The notes under the pieces were generated by a model, which was not told the origin of the DNA, did no database searches, and saw only the letters and a program-made list of their open reading frames with translations. This document shows positions 22,769-34,586 of a stretch of DNA of 64,000 bases, piece after piece. Source of the stretch: Metopolophium dirhodum (Eukaryota; Arthropoda; Insecta; Hemiptera; Aphididae); NCBI RefSeq assembly GCF_019925205.1, contig NC_083560.1, positions 98,298,083 through 98,362,082 of the forward strand, written 5' to 3'. A program made the position numbers and the translations under genes. Position 1 is the stretch's first letter. Each line of letters begins with the position of its first letter.

Positions 22769-23047
22769 AGGAACAAATAGTCTGATAACGAATATGTGAT
22801 AAGAATTACGAACGGTTCAAAACAAACCGTTATCACGGTTCACCCCATTTAAATTACACAGGCAAGAAATAATTTGAACTAGATATTCATTTTTAATACA
22901 TTTCTGTTCAATTCTTAGCCTAATGACCATTCATTATTTAAAATATACACGTTTTGACAAATTTTAATTCAATAACCTTGAAGATTGGTGTATTTGTTCG
23001 TGAGAAAATCGAATTTTATAAAAGTAAATATTGAAGCAGAACAATAT
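22769..23047 (+). repeat. Left 279-bp terminal inverted repeat of ISL2EU
   Basis: Complement of 27063-27341. The outer edge adjoins AT at 22767-22768. Confidence 0.9.
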
Positions 23048-23283
23048 AATTATTCACTGTCTTTGATAAAATAAGTTTTAATTTTTTAATTTCTGTTGAG
23101 GTTGTAAGAATTGTGTAATTCTCTCCTACCCTAATCCATAATTTAGGAGTTGATGCACTGTTGAAGATTTTATTTTTTGACTTTTATTACTTTGTGTTCT
23201 TAAAACTTTCATCTTCGTGAAAAAATTTGTGTAAGTACCTGATTAAATAGAGTAGGTTTATTTTTTTCTTGTAATTTAAAAAT

Positions 23284-24645
23284 ATGACTTCGCATACCAC
23301 AATCAAGCTTTCTTCCATAATTAATTTTATTGATGACAAAAAGATATTCTCGAAGGGAGAAAATTCATTTGAAAGTGGTCATGTGGTATGCTTTAATTAT
23401 TTGTCTGATGTTGGAATTTTAAGTGGCCAAGTTCATGCTAGCATGAAAAATAAACTGTATGATGTTAAGGTAGGTATTCTATATGAACATAATATGTTTA
23501 ATTTTTATCTATTGATTATTATATATTATAAATACTTACTCTTATTCATATACAGATATTCTTCAAAGGTAGTGATGTTGATTATGCTACTTGTACTTGT
23601 CCAACTGGTCGTACTAAGTGTCATCATATGGTATCTCTGCTTCTTCATGGACACAACAATATATCTGTTACAGACGTTTCTTGTAGTTGGTCGAAAAAAG
23701 GTACAAAAGATAGTGAAGATATTCAGACTATTCATGAAATGTATCCAAATGATTTTAAAGCTATAAAAGATAATTCAGGTGTAGATTTTGCGGGTATATG
23801 CTATAACAAGTTGGTCACTATGGAAAAAAAATGTTGGGTTTACTTGGTTACTAAGCCCAGAACCCAAATCTAATGATTTTAGTGATATTTTGAAGTTGGA
23901 CCATTTCATACATTCTGAAGAATTTCGAGTATCACATAATTATAAATTGATGTTAGATATGTTTAAAGTAAGTTTTGATGATATAAAAAGAATAGCATCA
24001 GAAACTGTTGGTCAGTCTGAAAATATCAAGTGGTGCCTTTATCGAAAGTATAGATTAACGTCTAGTAATTTTCATAAAATTCTTCAGTCCATAAAGAGAA
24101 ATCGTTATCCTACTTCACTATTTAAAACCTTATTGGGTACTTATTGTGTTGAGGGGGTAAAATCAATCGAATGGGGTAAGACACATGAAATAAATGCAGT
24201 ACAAGAATTTGAAAAAAAATATAATATGCAAGTAATAAAAACTGGAGTTTGGTTACATGAGTCTGGGTTGTTAGCATCCAGTCCAGATGGTCTAACTTTT
24301 ATTGATGATAACTCAATGAGTTGCATTGAAGTAAAATGTCCTTATAAATATAGGGATGAAGATTTAAAAGACTGCCTGTCAAAAACTAAAGATTATATAA
24401 TTAATTTTGATGTTGCTAGTAATAATTTCATTTTGAATCCTATTCACCAGTATTATGATCAAATTCAAGCACAAATGTATATGACAAAAACAACATCTAC
24501 TATTCTTATTGTTTGGACACCTAAATCTTTGGTAGCCTTAAAAGTTTTTAAAGATGATGCCTGGTCAACAAATATAGACTTGTTATTAAACTTTTATTAT
24601 AATCAATTTATTCCTTTTATTTTATCAAATAATTCAACTTATTAA
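23284..24645 (+). pseudogene. SWIM zinc finger plus YqaJ-like nuclease, frameshifted
   Basis: Exon 1 is 23284-23469 (donor GTAGGT) and exon 2 is 23556-24645 (acceptor CATATACAG). A SWIM-type zinc finger (CTC...CHH) near 23600-23630 is followed by a linker and then a YqaJ/viral-recombinase nuclease fold. That fold carries EWGKTHE, ASSPDGL and CIEVKCPY, the usual E/D/E-x-K residues. The frame changes around 23780-23840, most simply at the eight-A run at 23824-23831. ISL2EU elements are known to carry such a protein alongside the transposase; its job in transposition is not settled. It converges on the transposase gene, leaving ~100 bp between stops. Confidence 0.8.
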
Positions 24646-24746
24646 TATAATTTTTATTTTGTTCTGTATAAAACTTAGATAATTTTTTTTTTTGACAAAT
24701 GCATATTTATTTTATATTTAGTTTATCATTCTTGATTAATATTAAA

Positions 24747-26945
24747 TTAATGTTCAACTTCTTTTAATATAGGATTTTGGAAATTTACTAAAGCAGCACA
24801 AAGTTGGAATACCAAAGAAGCCCTTGTATACAACGTGTTTGGAATGTGAGCTAAAATTTTGAAATTTTTAAGTCTTACCATAACTCTTTCTACGTGTATT
24901 CGGGCCCTAGCTATGTTTTTTGTACGAATAACTTCACTGGGCGTAAATTGTGGAGTCATTAAAAACGGAGGAATGTTCAAAGAAATTCCAGGAGGCAAAA
25001 TGTCAGATATTAAAAATCCTTTGTCGGCTAAAACTAAGTCACCTGGTTGTAATATTTCTAAGACTCCACAATGACTTACAATTTTTTTGTCTGAAGTAGA
25101 TCCTGGGTACAACTTACTAGCATAAGTAATTACACCATTAGGAGCCACTCCAACAAGTCCTTTGAGGGTATTTCTATGTTTATATGAGCTGTAAGTCAAT
25201 TTCTGATCAACTAATGAGTTTGGAATATCACAGGACATTTCAGTGCAGTCTAAAGTAATCCTACAGTTTTTAAAATCATTGAAGCAATTAGGTAAACAGT
25301 TTTGGTTTTTATTTTGAGATGGTACTTTACTCATTAAGCTGACAAATAAAATTTCATGAAGAACACTAATGAAAGTTATTATAATATTGCCAATTGTAGA
25401 TTCACTAATACCAAATCTGAATGCTAAGTCTGTATAACATAAGTTTAATCTTAATTTCATCAGAGTCATAAGAACTTGGTCATTTAAACATAACTTCTTC
25501 ACACTCCAAGTATAATAATAATTGATTTCAACTTTAGAAACCAGTTCAATAATAAGATCAAACATAACTTTACTAATGCCACAATAAAAATCAAACATTT
25601 TGCCATTGGATTCTATAGAGTGGTAACCAAAAGAACGGTTTTTAAGAATCATAATTTCCTTGTTTAAACTATCATTTTTAGATTGAAGTGACTCAATTAA
25701 TTGATTTTTTTCTTTTATAACATTGTTACTGGAAGCTTCTTCTTCATTGGGCATACTCACAGTTTCAATTTCACAATTAAGTTTAGTGTTCATAGATTCA
25801 CCATTATCAATATCGTTTTCAGTCTCAACAAGTACTTTTTGGCGCCTTTAATATTAAAAACATCATTATTATACAAGAATGTTAACTAATTAATTAAATA
25901 AAATACAACATAAAACTGATGCAAAAATGTATTCTAAATCAATCATCTTCAGCTACATTTAACAATAGTTATATTAGTAATTACAAATAATTCATGCACT
26001 ATCTAATAAAAATAATATTTTGGACATAAAGAATGTTTTACAAATTCAATAAATACTTCTCCACACATAGAAATAACAATTATTTAAACATACAAAATTA
26101 TTACATTACTAAAAATGACAAAGTTTAACCATAAAGTTTATAATTAAACTAAAAATAAGTTTACTTAAAATGTTAGTAATCACAAACACAGTAGCATAAT
26201 TGAAGACCTTGGAGCAACAATAAGATGTCTCCATATTTTGGTTAAGATTAGTTTTTGATTGCACAGTAAGAAAAAAAAAACTTAAGCATTAGTTTGGAGG
26301 ACACAGAAAATAATAATTAATTTAGGTAATTTAAATATAGGTAACATTCATCAGTACATATTTTTTAAATTACTTTTTAAACAAAGATTTTCAAATTTTT
26401 TTGATTCAAATTAAATCTTTTTTTCAAAGAAAGGATTTATGATAATTTTAAATTGTATTTTTTTGTTTCCACCCACTGGCAACTTACCCCATTGGTCCAC
26501 TCTGGGAACAAACATTGACATAATTAATAGTCACAACATATATCGTGCATCAAAATTCAACTTGGAAAAAACTACATAAGGATATTACAGCATACTTTGT
26601 GCATTTTTCTGGAGAAGCAAAATTAAAATGTGAATTTTTATTCCACGAAAAAATACTAGGACCATTGATTTTTAATCCTTCCTTAAAATGACAATTGCAA
26701 ATTTTTGTGTTTTTTGTGGGTATAGCATCTGATCTTCTACATTAATAACAAGGAAATGTTACCAATATAAATAGTAAATAATATATTATTTTGATATAGT
26801 ATAAAAATTGAACTAAAGTTAACAAGATCCTACCTTACTGCTTTGGCCCAATTATTGCGTAGTGCATCATTTGCAGGGAACCTAAAAACTTACAGTCTTC
26901 CCTATTAGAAATATGGGAACATAACGGAACCCAACACTGAACCAT
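24747..26945 (-). pseudogene. ISL2EU transposase with THAP domain and DDE core
   Basis: The last exon, 25845-24747, has a coiled-coil-like stretch (VIKEKNQLIESLQ), a helix-turn-helix segment (LAFRFGISESTIGNI) and the catalytic residues D in TLDCTE, D in LADKGF and E in HVERVMV. Upstream on the same strand are THAP pieces: exon 26945-26834 starts MVQCWVPLC and holds FPAND...NNWAKAV. The next exon, from 26736 to about 26570, has CNCHF, giving the C2CH zinc ligands. One base appears to be missing between KFL and FPAND in the first exon. The DDE exon is fully open. THAP domains bind the transposon ends. Confidence 0.82.
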
Positions 26946-27062
26946 ATTTATAAATTTATAAAACTAAAAACAAGTAAAGAACAAATATTTAATTTTTGTC
27001 ATTGGGTAGACTTAACTTTTACTTATTGAAGTATTAGCTGATAGTCTATACGACTATACGCA

Positions 27063-27341
27063 ATATTGTTCTGCTTCAATATTTACTTTTATAAAATTCG
27101 ATTTTCTCACGAACAAATACACCAATCTTCAAGGTTATTGAATTAAAATTTGTCAAAACGTGTATATTTAAAATAATGAATGGTCATTAGGCTAAGAATT
27201 GAACAGAAATATATTAAAAATGAATATCTAGTTCAAATTATTTCTTGCCTGTGTAATTTAAATGGGGTGAACCGTGATAACGGTTTGTTTTGAACCGTTC
27301 GTAATTCTTATCACATATTCGTTATCAGACTATTTGTTCCT
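27063..27341 (-). repeat. Right 279-bp terminal inverted repeat of ISL2EU
   Basis: Complement of 22769-23047. The outer edge adjoins AT at 27342-27343. Confidence 0.9.
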
Positions 27342-27343
27342 AT

Positions 27344-27890
27344 TCCGCACTGGGTACAGGTAGGTTGACGTTAACCTCACGACTACACGAAAAAGTACCA
27401 TACGACGTTCACAACATTGATAGTTGATTCTAAGAAAAATGCTGGTGAAAAACTTATCAAATACTATAACTTATAGCTATAATTATACTTTATCGGTTGA
27501 CATTAACGGAAACGAATGTAATTTGATAAGCTTCTTTGTACCAATTATCAATACTGTGGATTTACGAAAACGGTTTCATTTATTATTTATATTATAAGGC
27601 TTAAAAATAAAAATATTATACCAACGTTTTAAATTTTAGCCGACCCATTTCAAATTATTGGCAACCCAAAATTGTGTCGCGACCCTAACCTAACCTATGG
27701 TTAAGAACCGCTGGTGTATAGTGTGTAGTACGAAATTGAAAAGTGTGTTATTCTAATTAAACCTTTATAATAAAATAATGTATAATTTTATATCTTCACA
27801 TTTTTTTATATTTTAATGGTTTTTTGCCAAACCACTAATTATTATCTACTACACAGACACACAATAAACAATATTTTGTGTTTTCACGAC
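27344..27890. other. Short spacer between two transposons, no gene seen
   Basis: Contains a splice-donor-like cag|gtaggt at 27357-27364, and a stretch around 27640-27720 (cgacccatttcaaatt ... ttaagaaccgctgg) that looks like an hAT-type end. No open frame. Confidence 0.4.
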
Positions 27891-28168
27891 TTAAGGTGCG
27901 ATTCCTAAGGAAGCGTCTAGTGACGCGCGACCGGCGCGGCTGACGCGGCGCGATTCTATTTTTGGTTGCGCTGGGACTTCTTTATCTATTTTTAAATGTA
28001 AGCGATTCCTAACATCGCCGCGCGGCGCGTGCGTCTGTAGACGCGTGACTGACGACCGCTCCGTAGGCGGTCAAAACGCACGAGACGCGCGACCGAGCAT
28101 CGTTGAGTACATATAATTCAAAATTATATTAAATTATATTGTTGTTGTTTAATATATTTTTTTGTAAA

Positions 28169-31100
28169 ATGTCTTCAAAAGTGACTTTTACATTTGAAGA
28201 GGATTCTCTGCTGGCTGATTATGTTAGCAGACATCCATGTCTGTATGATTTACAACATAATGCGTATAAAGACATACACATAAAAGAAAACGTATGGAAA
28301 GAAATAGCCACGCGTTTAAAGAAAAGTGGTAAGTATATTTATTTACATTTAATTATTATAATAATTAGTTTGTAATATTATATTTTATAAATTAAAAAAA
28401 ATTAAAGTTAAAAATGTAAAAAAAAATTAATTAATTTTGAAAATGATCATAGTTGAACATAATATACAAGAAATAATACCTACCTAATAATTTTAATACT
28501 AAAATTCTGAATACAATATTTTCTTTTTTAGATAATAATACATATACCTACTCGTAATATGAAGTCATAATATAAAATTATAAAGTATAAAGTAATAATA
28601 AAATAAAAGTAATAAGTATCAAGTATCAGTTTGTTGTGTTTGTTGATCTTGCCATGGAACAGCCCCTTGTGTACTATTAAAATAACATTTAAACTTGTCT
28701 CTCACAAAAAAACCATCAAAATTTGCATATCCTCCAGATCTAGCAAGTGGAATCATACTTTTGGAGGGGGGTGCTTCACTATTGTCAAATTCATAGTAAT
28801 AATTGTTTGTTGTTTCCAAATATCTATTACGAAGCAGATTGTGAAGGCAACAAGCTGATAATACTAAATTATCAACAGTTTCGGTTTTTAAAGCTATAGG
28901 AGTATAGAAAACACGAAATATTTGACTTAAAAGTCCAAAACTGTTTTCCGATGTTCTTCTGGCTCGTGACAAACGGTAGTTAAAAATCGTTTTTTCATAA
29001 TCGTTCCTTGCCTCACCTCGTGTATATGGTCGCATCATATGAGGCTCTAACCTGAACGCTTCATCACCGACATGAACGTATGGCAATGACTGTTCGGAAT
29101 TCGGAAGCTTGGCGCAATTTGGGAAGTATTCTCCTTGTTGTATTCGTTTGAATAAACTGGATTTTGTGAATATACCGCTGTCGCCTTCCTTGCCATACGC
29201 ACCAATATCTACGTATATAAATTTACAATTGGCATCAACAATAGCCAGTAAAACAATTGAAAAAAAGTCCTTATAATTAAAGAAAAGCGATCCAGTTTTT
29301 CGGGGACAAAAGATCCGTATATGTTTCCCGTCGATCGCTCCAATGCAGTTGGGGAAATTCCATCTCGTCCAAAATTCAGCTGAAATACGCAGTAAATCTT
29401 CTTTTGATGGTGACGGTATTAAAATTGGTGTCAGTTGCGAACTTAAACTCTTCAAAACCAATTGTAAAATTCTAGTAATATAACTCTGTGATATTCGAAA
29501 TGAAAATGCCAAAGAACGTAGTGACTCTCCTGTCCCATGAATCTATTAAATAATAAATACATCAATAAATATATTATATATATTTACATCTATATATAAA
29601 CATATTATAACAATAATTAAAAGTAAATTGTATAGTATAATTTAGTGTTAGATTCTGAAATAAACGGGGCGATGAATGTATTGATTTTACGATGATGTGT
29701 TTTTTTTATTATTTTTTTTTTTGTGTCTGTGTACACGAGAACTTGTCGAAATAATGCTTCGATTTTCAACTTAAATAGCTTTTTTGGTTCGAAAGTGAAT
29801 CTAGTTGGTGCATTGGGGGAGGTCATTTTTGAAATTCCCAATAGTTTTCAAAAGCACCGGGAAAAACCAAAAAAAAAAAATTAAGGAAAAACGTGAATTT
29901 TTACGCAAAATCAATTTTTGAAAAAATCGATTTTAGATATTTGTGTAACTCTAAAACTAATTACCGTAGAAACATGAAATTTTCACTGAATGGTTATACA
30001 GGCATTTTCTATATATGATAAAATTTTCAAAAATTTTCAAATCTTTTTAAGTAGACGTTTGAAATTTTCTATATTTTTAAGTTTTTTTTTGAAGCTATTG
30101 CATAGCTTTTATTGCAGGTCTGGTGTAGTGACTGAAAAAAAATTGTTCGTAACGAAAAAGCGTGACCACATTGTTTATTTATACATACTATAGCAACCTG
30201 GTGACCATAGCAACGCATAGCTAAATTATAATTTAATTTTGATAACAGTTATTTATTTTTAAATAACAACGACTATGAACATCCAGCGCTTATAAATATA
30301 ATGGTTTTGTTATGGGTTGCTATAGCAATAAATTTATATATATAAATATATAATATATAATAATATATACCTTTAAAGTATAATATATTAAAGCAATAAA
30401 AACATAAACTATAGTTTCTATGATACAAATTCCTAATAACTAGAATAATAAAAAAATTTAAAATTATATCAACTTCTTATTTATTTAATATGCAATAGCT
30501 TTACATAGACATGCATTTTTTTTATAACCATTTTAAGTTCAAATTTTGACAAAATTTGTTTAATTGAAAATTTACAAATTCTTTAGTTGTTAAAAATTTA
30601 TAATATTTATAAAATTTTTAACTTTTATAGCTAAGGATTGAAAATTTGATGCGAGGTTCCACGTAATATAATGAATCTAATTTGATTGATTTGGAATTTA
30701 TTTTACAGGTACCTAAATTTTTTTTAAGAATAATATAATTAAAATATTATAAAATATCCTAGACTGAAAACTCGGATCCGATCAGAATCGTTTTTGGTAT
30801 ACAATGATATTATATCATTGAATTCCAATTTAATACCATCCATTACAGTAACCCACTTGTAAAGTTCTGTACAGCAGAGCGACATCCACTTACTTACCCG
30901 CTTTTTTGTAGTTAACATATGCTAATTTTTTTTTATAATTTTAGCTATAATTATACATGTTGTAATACATTTTCAAGAATTTGGCCGAAAATAAATTGTT
31001 GTATGTAATTGAAATTGTTGTATTAAATAAAACTTATACTTATGAGGAACCTTGTATTACATTTTAATAATTTTCGACAGAGTATATTTTTTTTAATGAC

Positions 31101-31775
31101 ATATGTATATTGATTTAGTTGATGATTGTAAAAAGCGTTTTAAGAACATGAAAGATACCTATAACAAAAAAAGAAGAAGCAGAAAGATGGGCACTGGGTC
31201 TGCTGCTAAAGACAAACCTTCTAAATGGATGCTTGAGGATATGTTATCTTTTCTTGACAAAACGATATATGAAAGACCGTAAATTTAATAATTTTAACAT
31301 TTTTAAATATTTAATTTATTATCATCATAATACTAAATAGCATTGTTTTAATTAATGTTAAAGGACCTTAACAAATGTGACATCAATTGAAGAAAGCAGT
31401 ATACATGAGGATAATGATGACTTACATGAAAGTAATGCTGATATAGCCATAGAGCCAGAAGATGAACTATCTGCACCCCAAGCTGAGGAGACTGTTGGAT
31501 CAGATACACAAAAAACATCATCATCAATAGCAGGAGTAAAACGGCACAAAAAAAATGAAGCTCTAGTCCAAGTTTTGAATAGGAGAGGTGAAGAAAGGAG
31601 ACTTTTATTACAAGAGTTATCAAAAACAAATGAAGAAGACCCTATTGAAGCTTTTTTTAAAAGTATGGCTCTTACTGTTAAAAAGTTTTCTCCAGAGCTA
31701 CAAGCAAAAGCTAAAATGGATGTGTTCAGAATAATAAATGAATTGGAGTTTCAAAATATTAGACCAGCCTGTTAG
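28169..31775 (+). CDS. MADF-domain DNA-binding partner of Harbinger transposase, three exons
   Basis: Exons are 28169-28328 (donor GTAAGT), 31119-31278 (acceptor TTTAG, donor GTAAAT) and 31364-31775 (acceptor TTAAAG). They join in frame. The first two encode a MADF domain, from FTFEEDSLLADYVSRHPCLY to CKKRFKNMKDTYNKKRR and KPSKWMLEDML. The third is acidic and Ser/Thr-rich with a final helix (ELQAKAKMDVFRIINELEF). Such proteins bind transposon ends and help the transposase. The stop at 31773-31775 may be premature: another frame continues plausibly (STSDYVFPE) to 31920. The 2.8-kb first intron holds transposase exon 2 on the other strand. Confidence 0.82.
29543..31100. other. Shared intronic region of the Harbinger element, no exon seen
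   Basis: AT-rich DNA lying inside the introns of both opposite-strand genes. Small frames here lack recognisable domains. Confidence 0.5.
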
Positions 31776-31966
31776 TACTTCAGATTATGTTTTCCCTGAA
31801 AGAGTAACACCTACGACTCAAACTTCAAACTTCATTGACTATAACTCTACGTCAAACTCAAGTGAGTTTGATGTTATATCTCCAATACCAAATTGGACAC
31901 AAGAGTTCCATAATAATTAAATATTTTTATTTAATAATTTTTGTTTTATATAATTCCTGTAGAAGA

Positions 31967-32301
31967 TAGTTTTTTTTAATCATTTTTATTAGTTTCTCAA
32001 AAAAGGAGTGGGTATTTTTTTTTATTAAAAAATGGTTTTGTTATTGTATACAGGTACTACAGTTGTTTTATTAATTAAATATTTATATTATATATTTTGT
32101 TTTTAATTAAATACTAATTTACTTAATTTTGATATTTTTTTTTAATCATTTTTATTAGTTTCTCAAAAAAGGAGTGGGTATTCTTTTTTTATTAAAAAAT
32201 GGTTTTGTTATTGTATACAGGTACTACAGTTGTTTTATTAATTAAATATTTATATTATATATTTTGTTTTTAAGTTAAATACTAATTTACTTAATTTTGA
32301 T
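31967..32301. repeat. Two-copy ~165-bp tandem duplication inside the Harbinger element
   Basis: The block starting near aatcatttttattagtttc at 31979 recurs at 32144 with very few differences, through tacttaattttgat. It lies between the MADF stop and transposase exon 1. Confidence 0.85.
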
Positions 32302-33341
32302 AATTTGTAATACATTTTTATGTATGGACTGGTTTAAATTTATATAATTTATATTATATCTTAACTAGATATTATATGAATTTTGATTTTATTTATTATG
32401 TATATAATATATGTAATATGTATAATATGTATATATATATATATATAATGTACTATATACATATACATAACCTATTCATTATTGGCTCTATAATAATAGG
32501 ATAATTATTGGAGTCACATCTTATATACATTTGATAAAATACTTCATATTTCTTTGTTGTATTTTTTATAAATTTTTATTTTAATAAATTCTCATAAAGA
32601 ATTAAAATAATAAATGCTTACCTTAATGTTAATGCTAATTTTTCAGCCGCTGTAATTGGTTCTCCAACTCTGTTACAAGGGTTTATTTGTATGTCATCTA
32701 CGAAAAGGTTTAGAACATAGTTGAATTGATCCCAACTAAGCCTAAAAAACTCTCTAAATTTTCTGTCGTCTCGATATAAATGCTTTTAAATTAAAATATT
32801 AAAAAAACCTTCCGTTTTTCTAGCTCGAAACATCTCGTGAACTTTTTTTGTTTTATTACTTAGTATATGTTTGATTATCATTTCTTCTTCGTCTACTTCT
32901 TCTAAAAGCAGATGTAGAAGAACTTTTTTATTTTTACTGAGCGACATGGTTAAAAAATCAAACACGATACACGACAAAAAGGTTAAGTAAAACACGATGC
33001 AAACGATTAATATGATATGATATCATATTTTTAAAATAACATATGTTAATTTATTTGATAAAGTCCTGCCATGCGTCTGCTGCGGCTGCGATTTGTAGTT
33101 TGTAAGGAATACCTATTCAGTCGCGCGGCAAAAATTCAAAACACGCCGCGTCAGCCGCGCCGGTCGCGCGTCACTAGACGCTTCCTTAGGAATCGCACCT
33201 TTATACTCTTATTATAGTTATTATTATGACAAAATAACTATTAAATAATTATTTCTTCATGGTTATTATTATTCATTGTTAGGTATTGAGAATAGCTATT
33301 TTTATTACCATCAGCTTAGTAGTGAACGGTGGTATATACAT

Positions 33342-34060
33342 ATCCTCAAAAAAAACTACTTCGGAGAAGTAAAAAAGGCTTTCTGTGCGTAAGTTGAAGA
33401 GATTGGGAGGAAAGATAGAAACTAGAGATAAGAACTTTGGTGTTAATAAAGATGTGAAATCAATCTCAAAGTTCTGTGCCAAAAAGGGCCACGGTTGAAA
33501 AAATAGAATTTGGGGCTTAATAAAGAAGTGAAACCAATACCCAAATTATGTGCCTCAACTTGAAAAAATATCTTATTCAAAAAAATTTTAAGATGTTCAA
33601 CTGTACAAACATTAAAAAAAAATATTAGCACAGAACGGCGTGAATAATAGTTTGTCAACAAAAATTCATACTAATGAGAAAATTAGCACAAAGCGGCCCT
33701 AATTACAGATTATCAACAAAAATTCTAGTCAGACAGATTAACTCGTAAACAAGTTAACAACTCCGATTTATGGCTAATTCATCATTATTGTACGCCGTTC
33801 TGTGCTAATATTTTTTTTTTAATGTTTGTACAGTTGAACATCTTGAAATTTTTTCAAGTTGAGGCACATAATTTGGGTATTGATTTCACTTCTTTATTAA
33901 GCCCTAAATTCTATTTTTTCAACCGTGGCCCTTTTTGGCACAAAACTTTGAGATTGATTTCACATCTTTATTAACACCAAAGTTCTATCTTTTCTCCCAA
34001 TCTCTTCAACTTACGCACAGAAAGCCTTTTTTACTTCTCCGAAGTAGTTTTTTTGAGGAT
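33342..34060. repeat. Large palindrome (fold-back repeat, arms ~270-300 bp)
   Basis: 33342-33641 is the near-complement of 33792-34060, starting tcctcaaaaaaaactacttc and ending gaagtagtttttttgagga, with a ~150-bp loop. No transposase is inside. It could be a non-autonomous fold-back or MITE. The outer 50 bp on the right recur at about 34347-34404. Confidence 0.88.
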
Positions 34061-34346
34061 TTCAATTATTTTTCCGAAGCACGTTGTACTGTGATATACT
34101 GAGGATTATATATATTATTATACTTAATTTTATTTGGAAATATGTTTCTTACATATTATAAATTCAAATATTAAAGATAAGCAAACATGTACTTATATAC
34201 TTAATTGTAATTATTGTAAATATGCATTATAATAATACTATTGTTTATCGTATAAATATCGTGTAAATTAATCATAATATAATATATTACAGCCATAATT
34301 TAAATTTATATCAATTATATTGTTGTAAACAAGTCAACAACTCCAA

Positions 34347-34404
34347 AGTAGTTTTTTTGAGGATTTCAATTATTTTTCCGAAGCACGTTTTACTGTGATA
34401 TCTC
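34347..34404 (+). repeat. Partial extra copy of the palindrome's right flank
   Basis: gtagtttttttgaggatttc...ttccgaagcacgtt..actgtgat repeats 34045-34103 with a few changes. Confidence 0.7.
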
Positions 34405-34586
34405 AGGACAATATAATTATTTTGCTTCGAATACTAAAATGTGGGCGTTTTTGGAATTCTGGGGCCACTTTTGTATTTTGGTGATTTGGTTTTTTATTTG
34501 TACCCAGTTGGTTTTGTTCTCCCTGATCATTATGCTGTATCTGCCAGATTTAAGATTAGTCTCATAGAAAATGCAGCTGTGTAGCT

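Larger units (their letters stand above)
22769..27341. mobile_element. Whole ISL2EU DNA transposon with 279-bp inverted repeats
   Basis: Inverted repeats at 22769-23047 and 27063-27341 match nearly perfectly (one mismatch noticed, near 22898), beginning AGGAACAAATAGTCTG, and are flanked by AT on both sides. Inside are a plus-strand SWIM/YqaJ protein and a minus-strand THAP/DDE transposase, facing each other. This gene pair and the 2-bp target fit ISL2EU in the PIF-Harbinger-ISL2EU-Spy group. Both genes carry a single-base frame break, so the copy looks recently inactivated. Confidence 0.88.
28619..32947 (-). pseudogene. PIF/Harbinger DDE transposase, two exons, stop plus frameshift
   Basis: Exon 1 is 32947-32622 (ATG at 32947, donor GTAAGC) and exon 2 runs from about 29542 to 28619 (acceptor TTTAATAG). 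The catalytic D is in AIDGKH, D in VGDEAF and E in SENSFGLL. Exon 1 has a TAA at 32788-32786. The joined length is one base short of a whole number of codons, and the frame slips just after the acceptor near GTGES. Both defects disable this copy although the core exon is open. The 3.1-kb intron contains MADF exons 2 and 3 on the plus strand. Confidence 0.87.
27894..33200. mobile_element. Whole PIF/Harbinger transposon with interlocked genes
   Basis: A perfect 57-bp inverted repeat starting AGGTGCGATTCCTAAGG lies at 27894-27950 and 33144-33200. TTA is duplicated outside both ends (27891-27893 and 33201-33203). The element is 5307 bp. A MADF-type gene on the plus strand and the DDE transposase on the minus strand overlap in span, each with an exon inside the other's intron. 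The identical terminal repeats point to recent movement, yet the transposase has a premature stop and an apparent 1-base deletion. Confidence 0.95.

Noticed and set aside
22769..27341. Calling the inverted pair a Foldback element
   Set aside because: The repeats are not internally repetitive and the enclosed genes are those of ISL2EU.
27685..27710. cctaacctaacct as interstitial telomere repeat
   Set aside because: Only about two TTAGG-type units, which is within chance in this composition.
33443..33661. Minus-strand frames over the palindrome arms
   Set aside because: They are read from the inverted repeat itself and show no domain.
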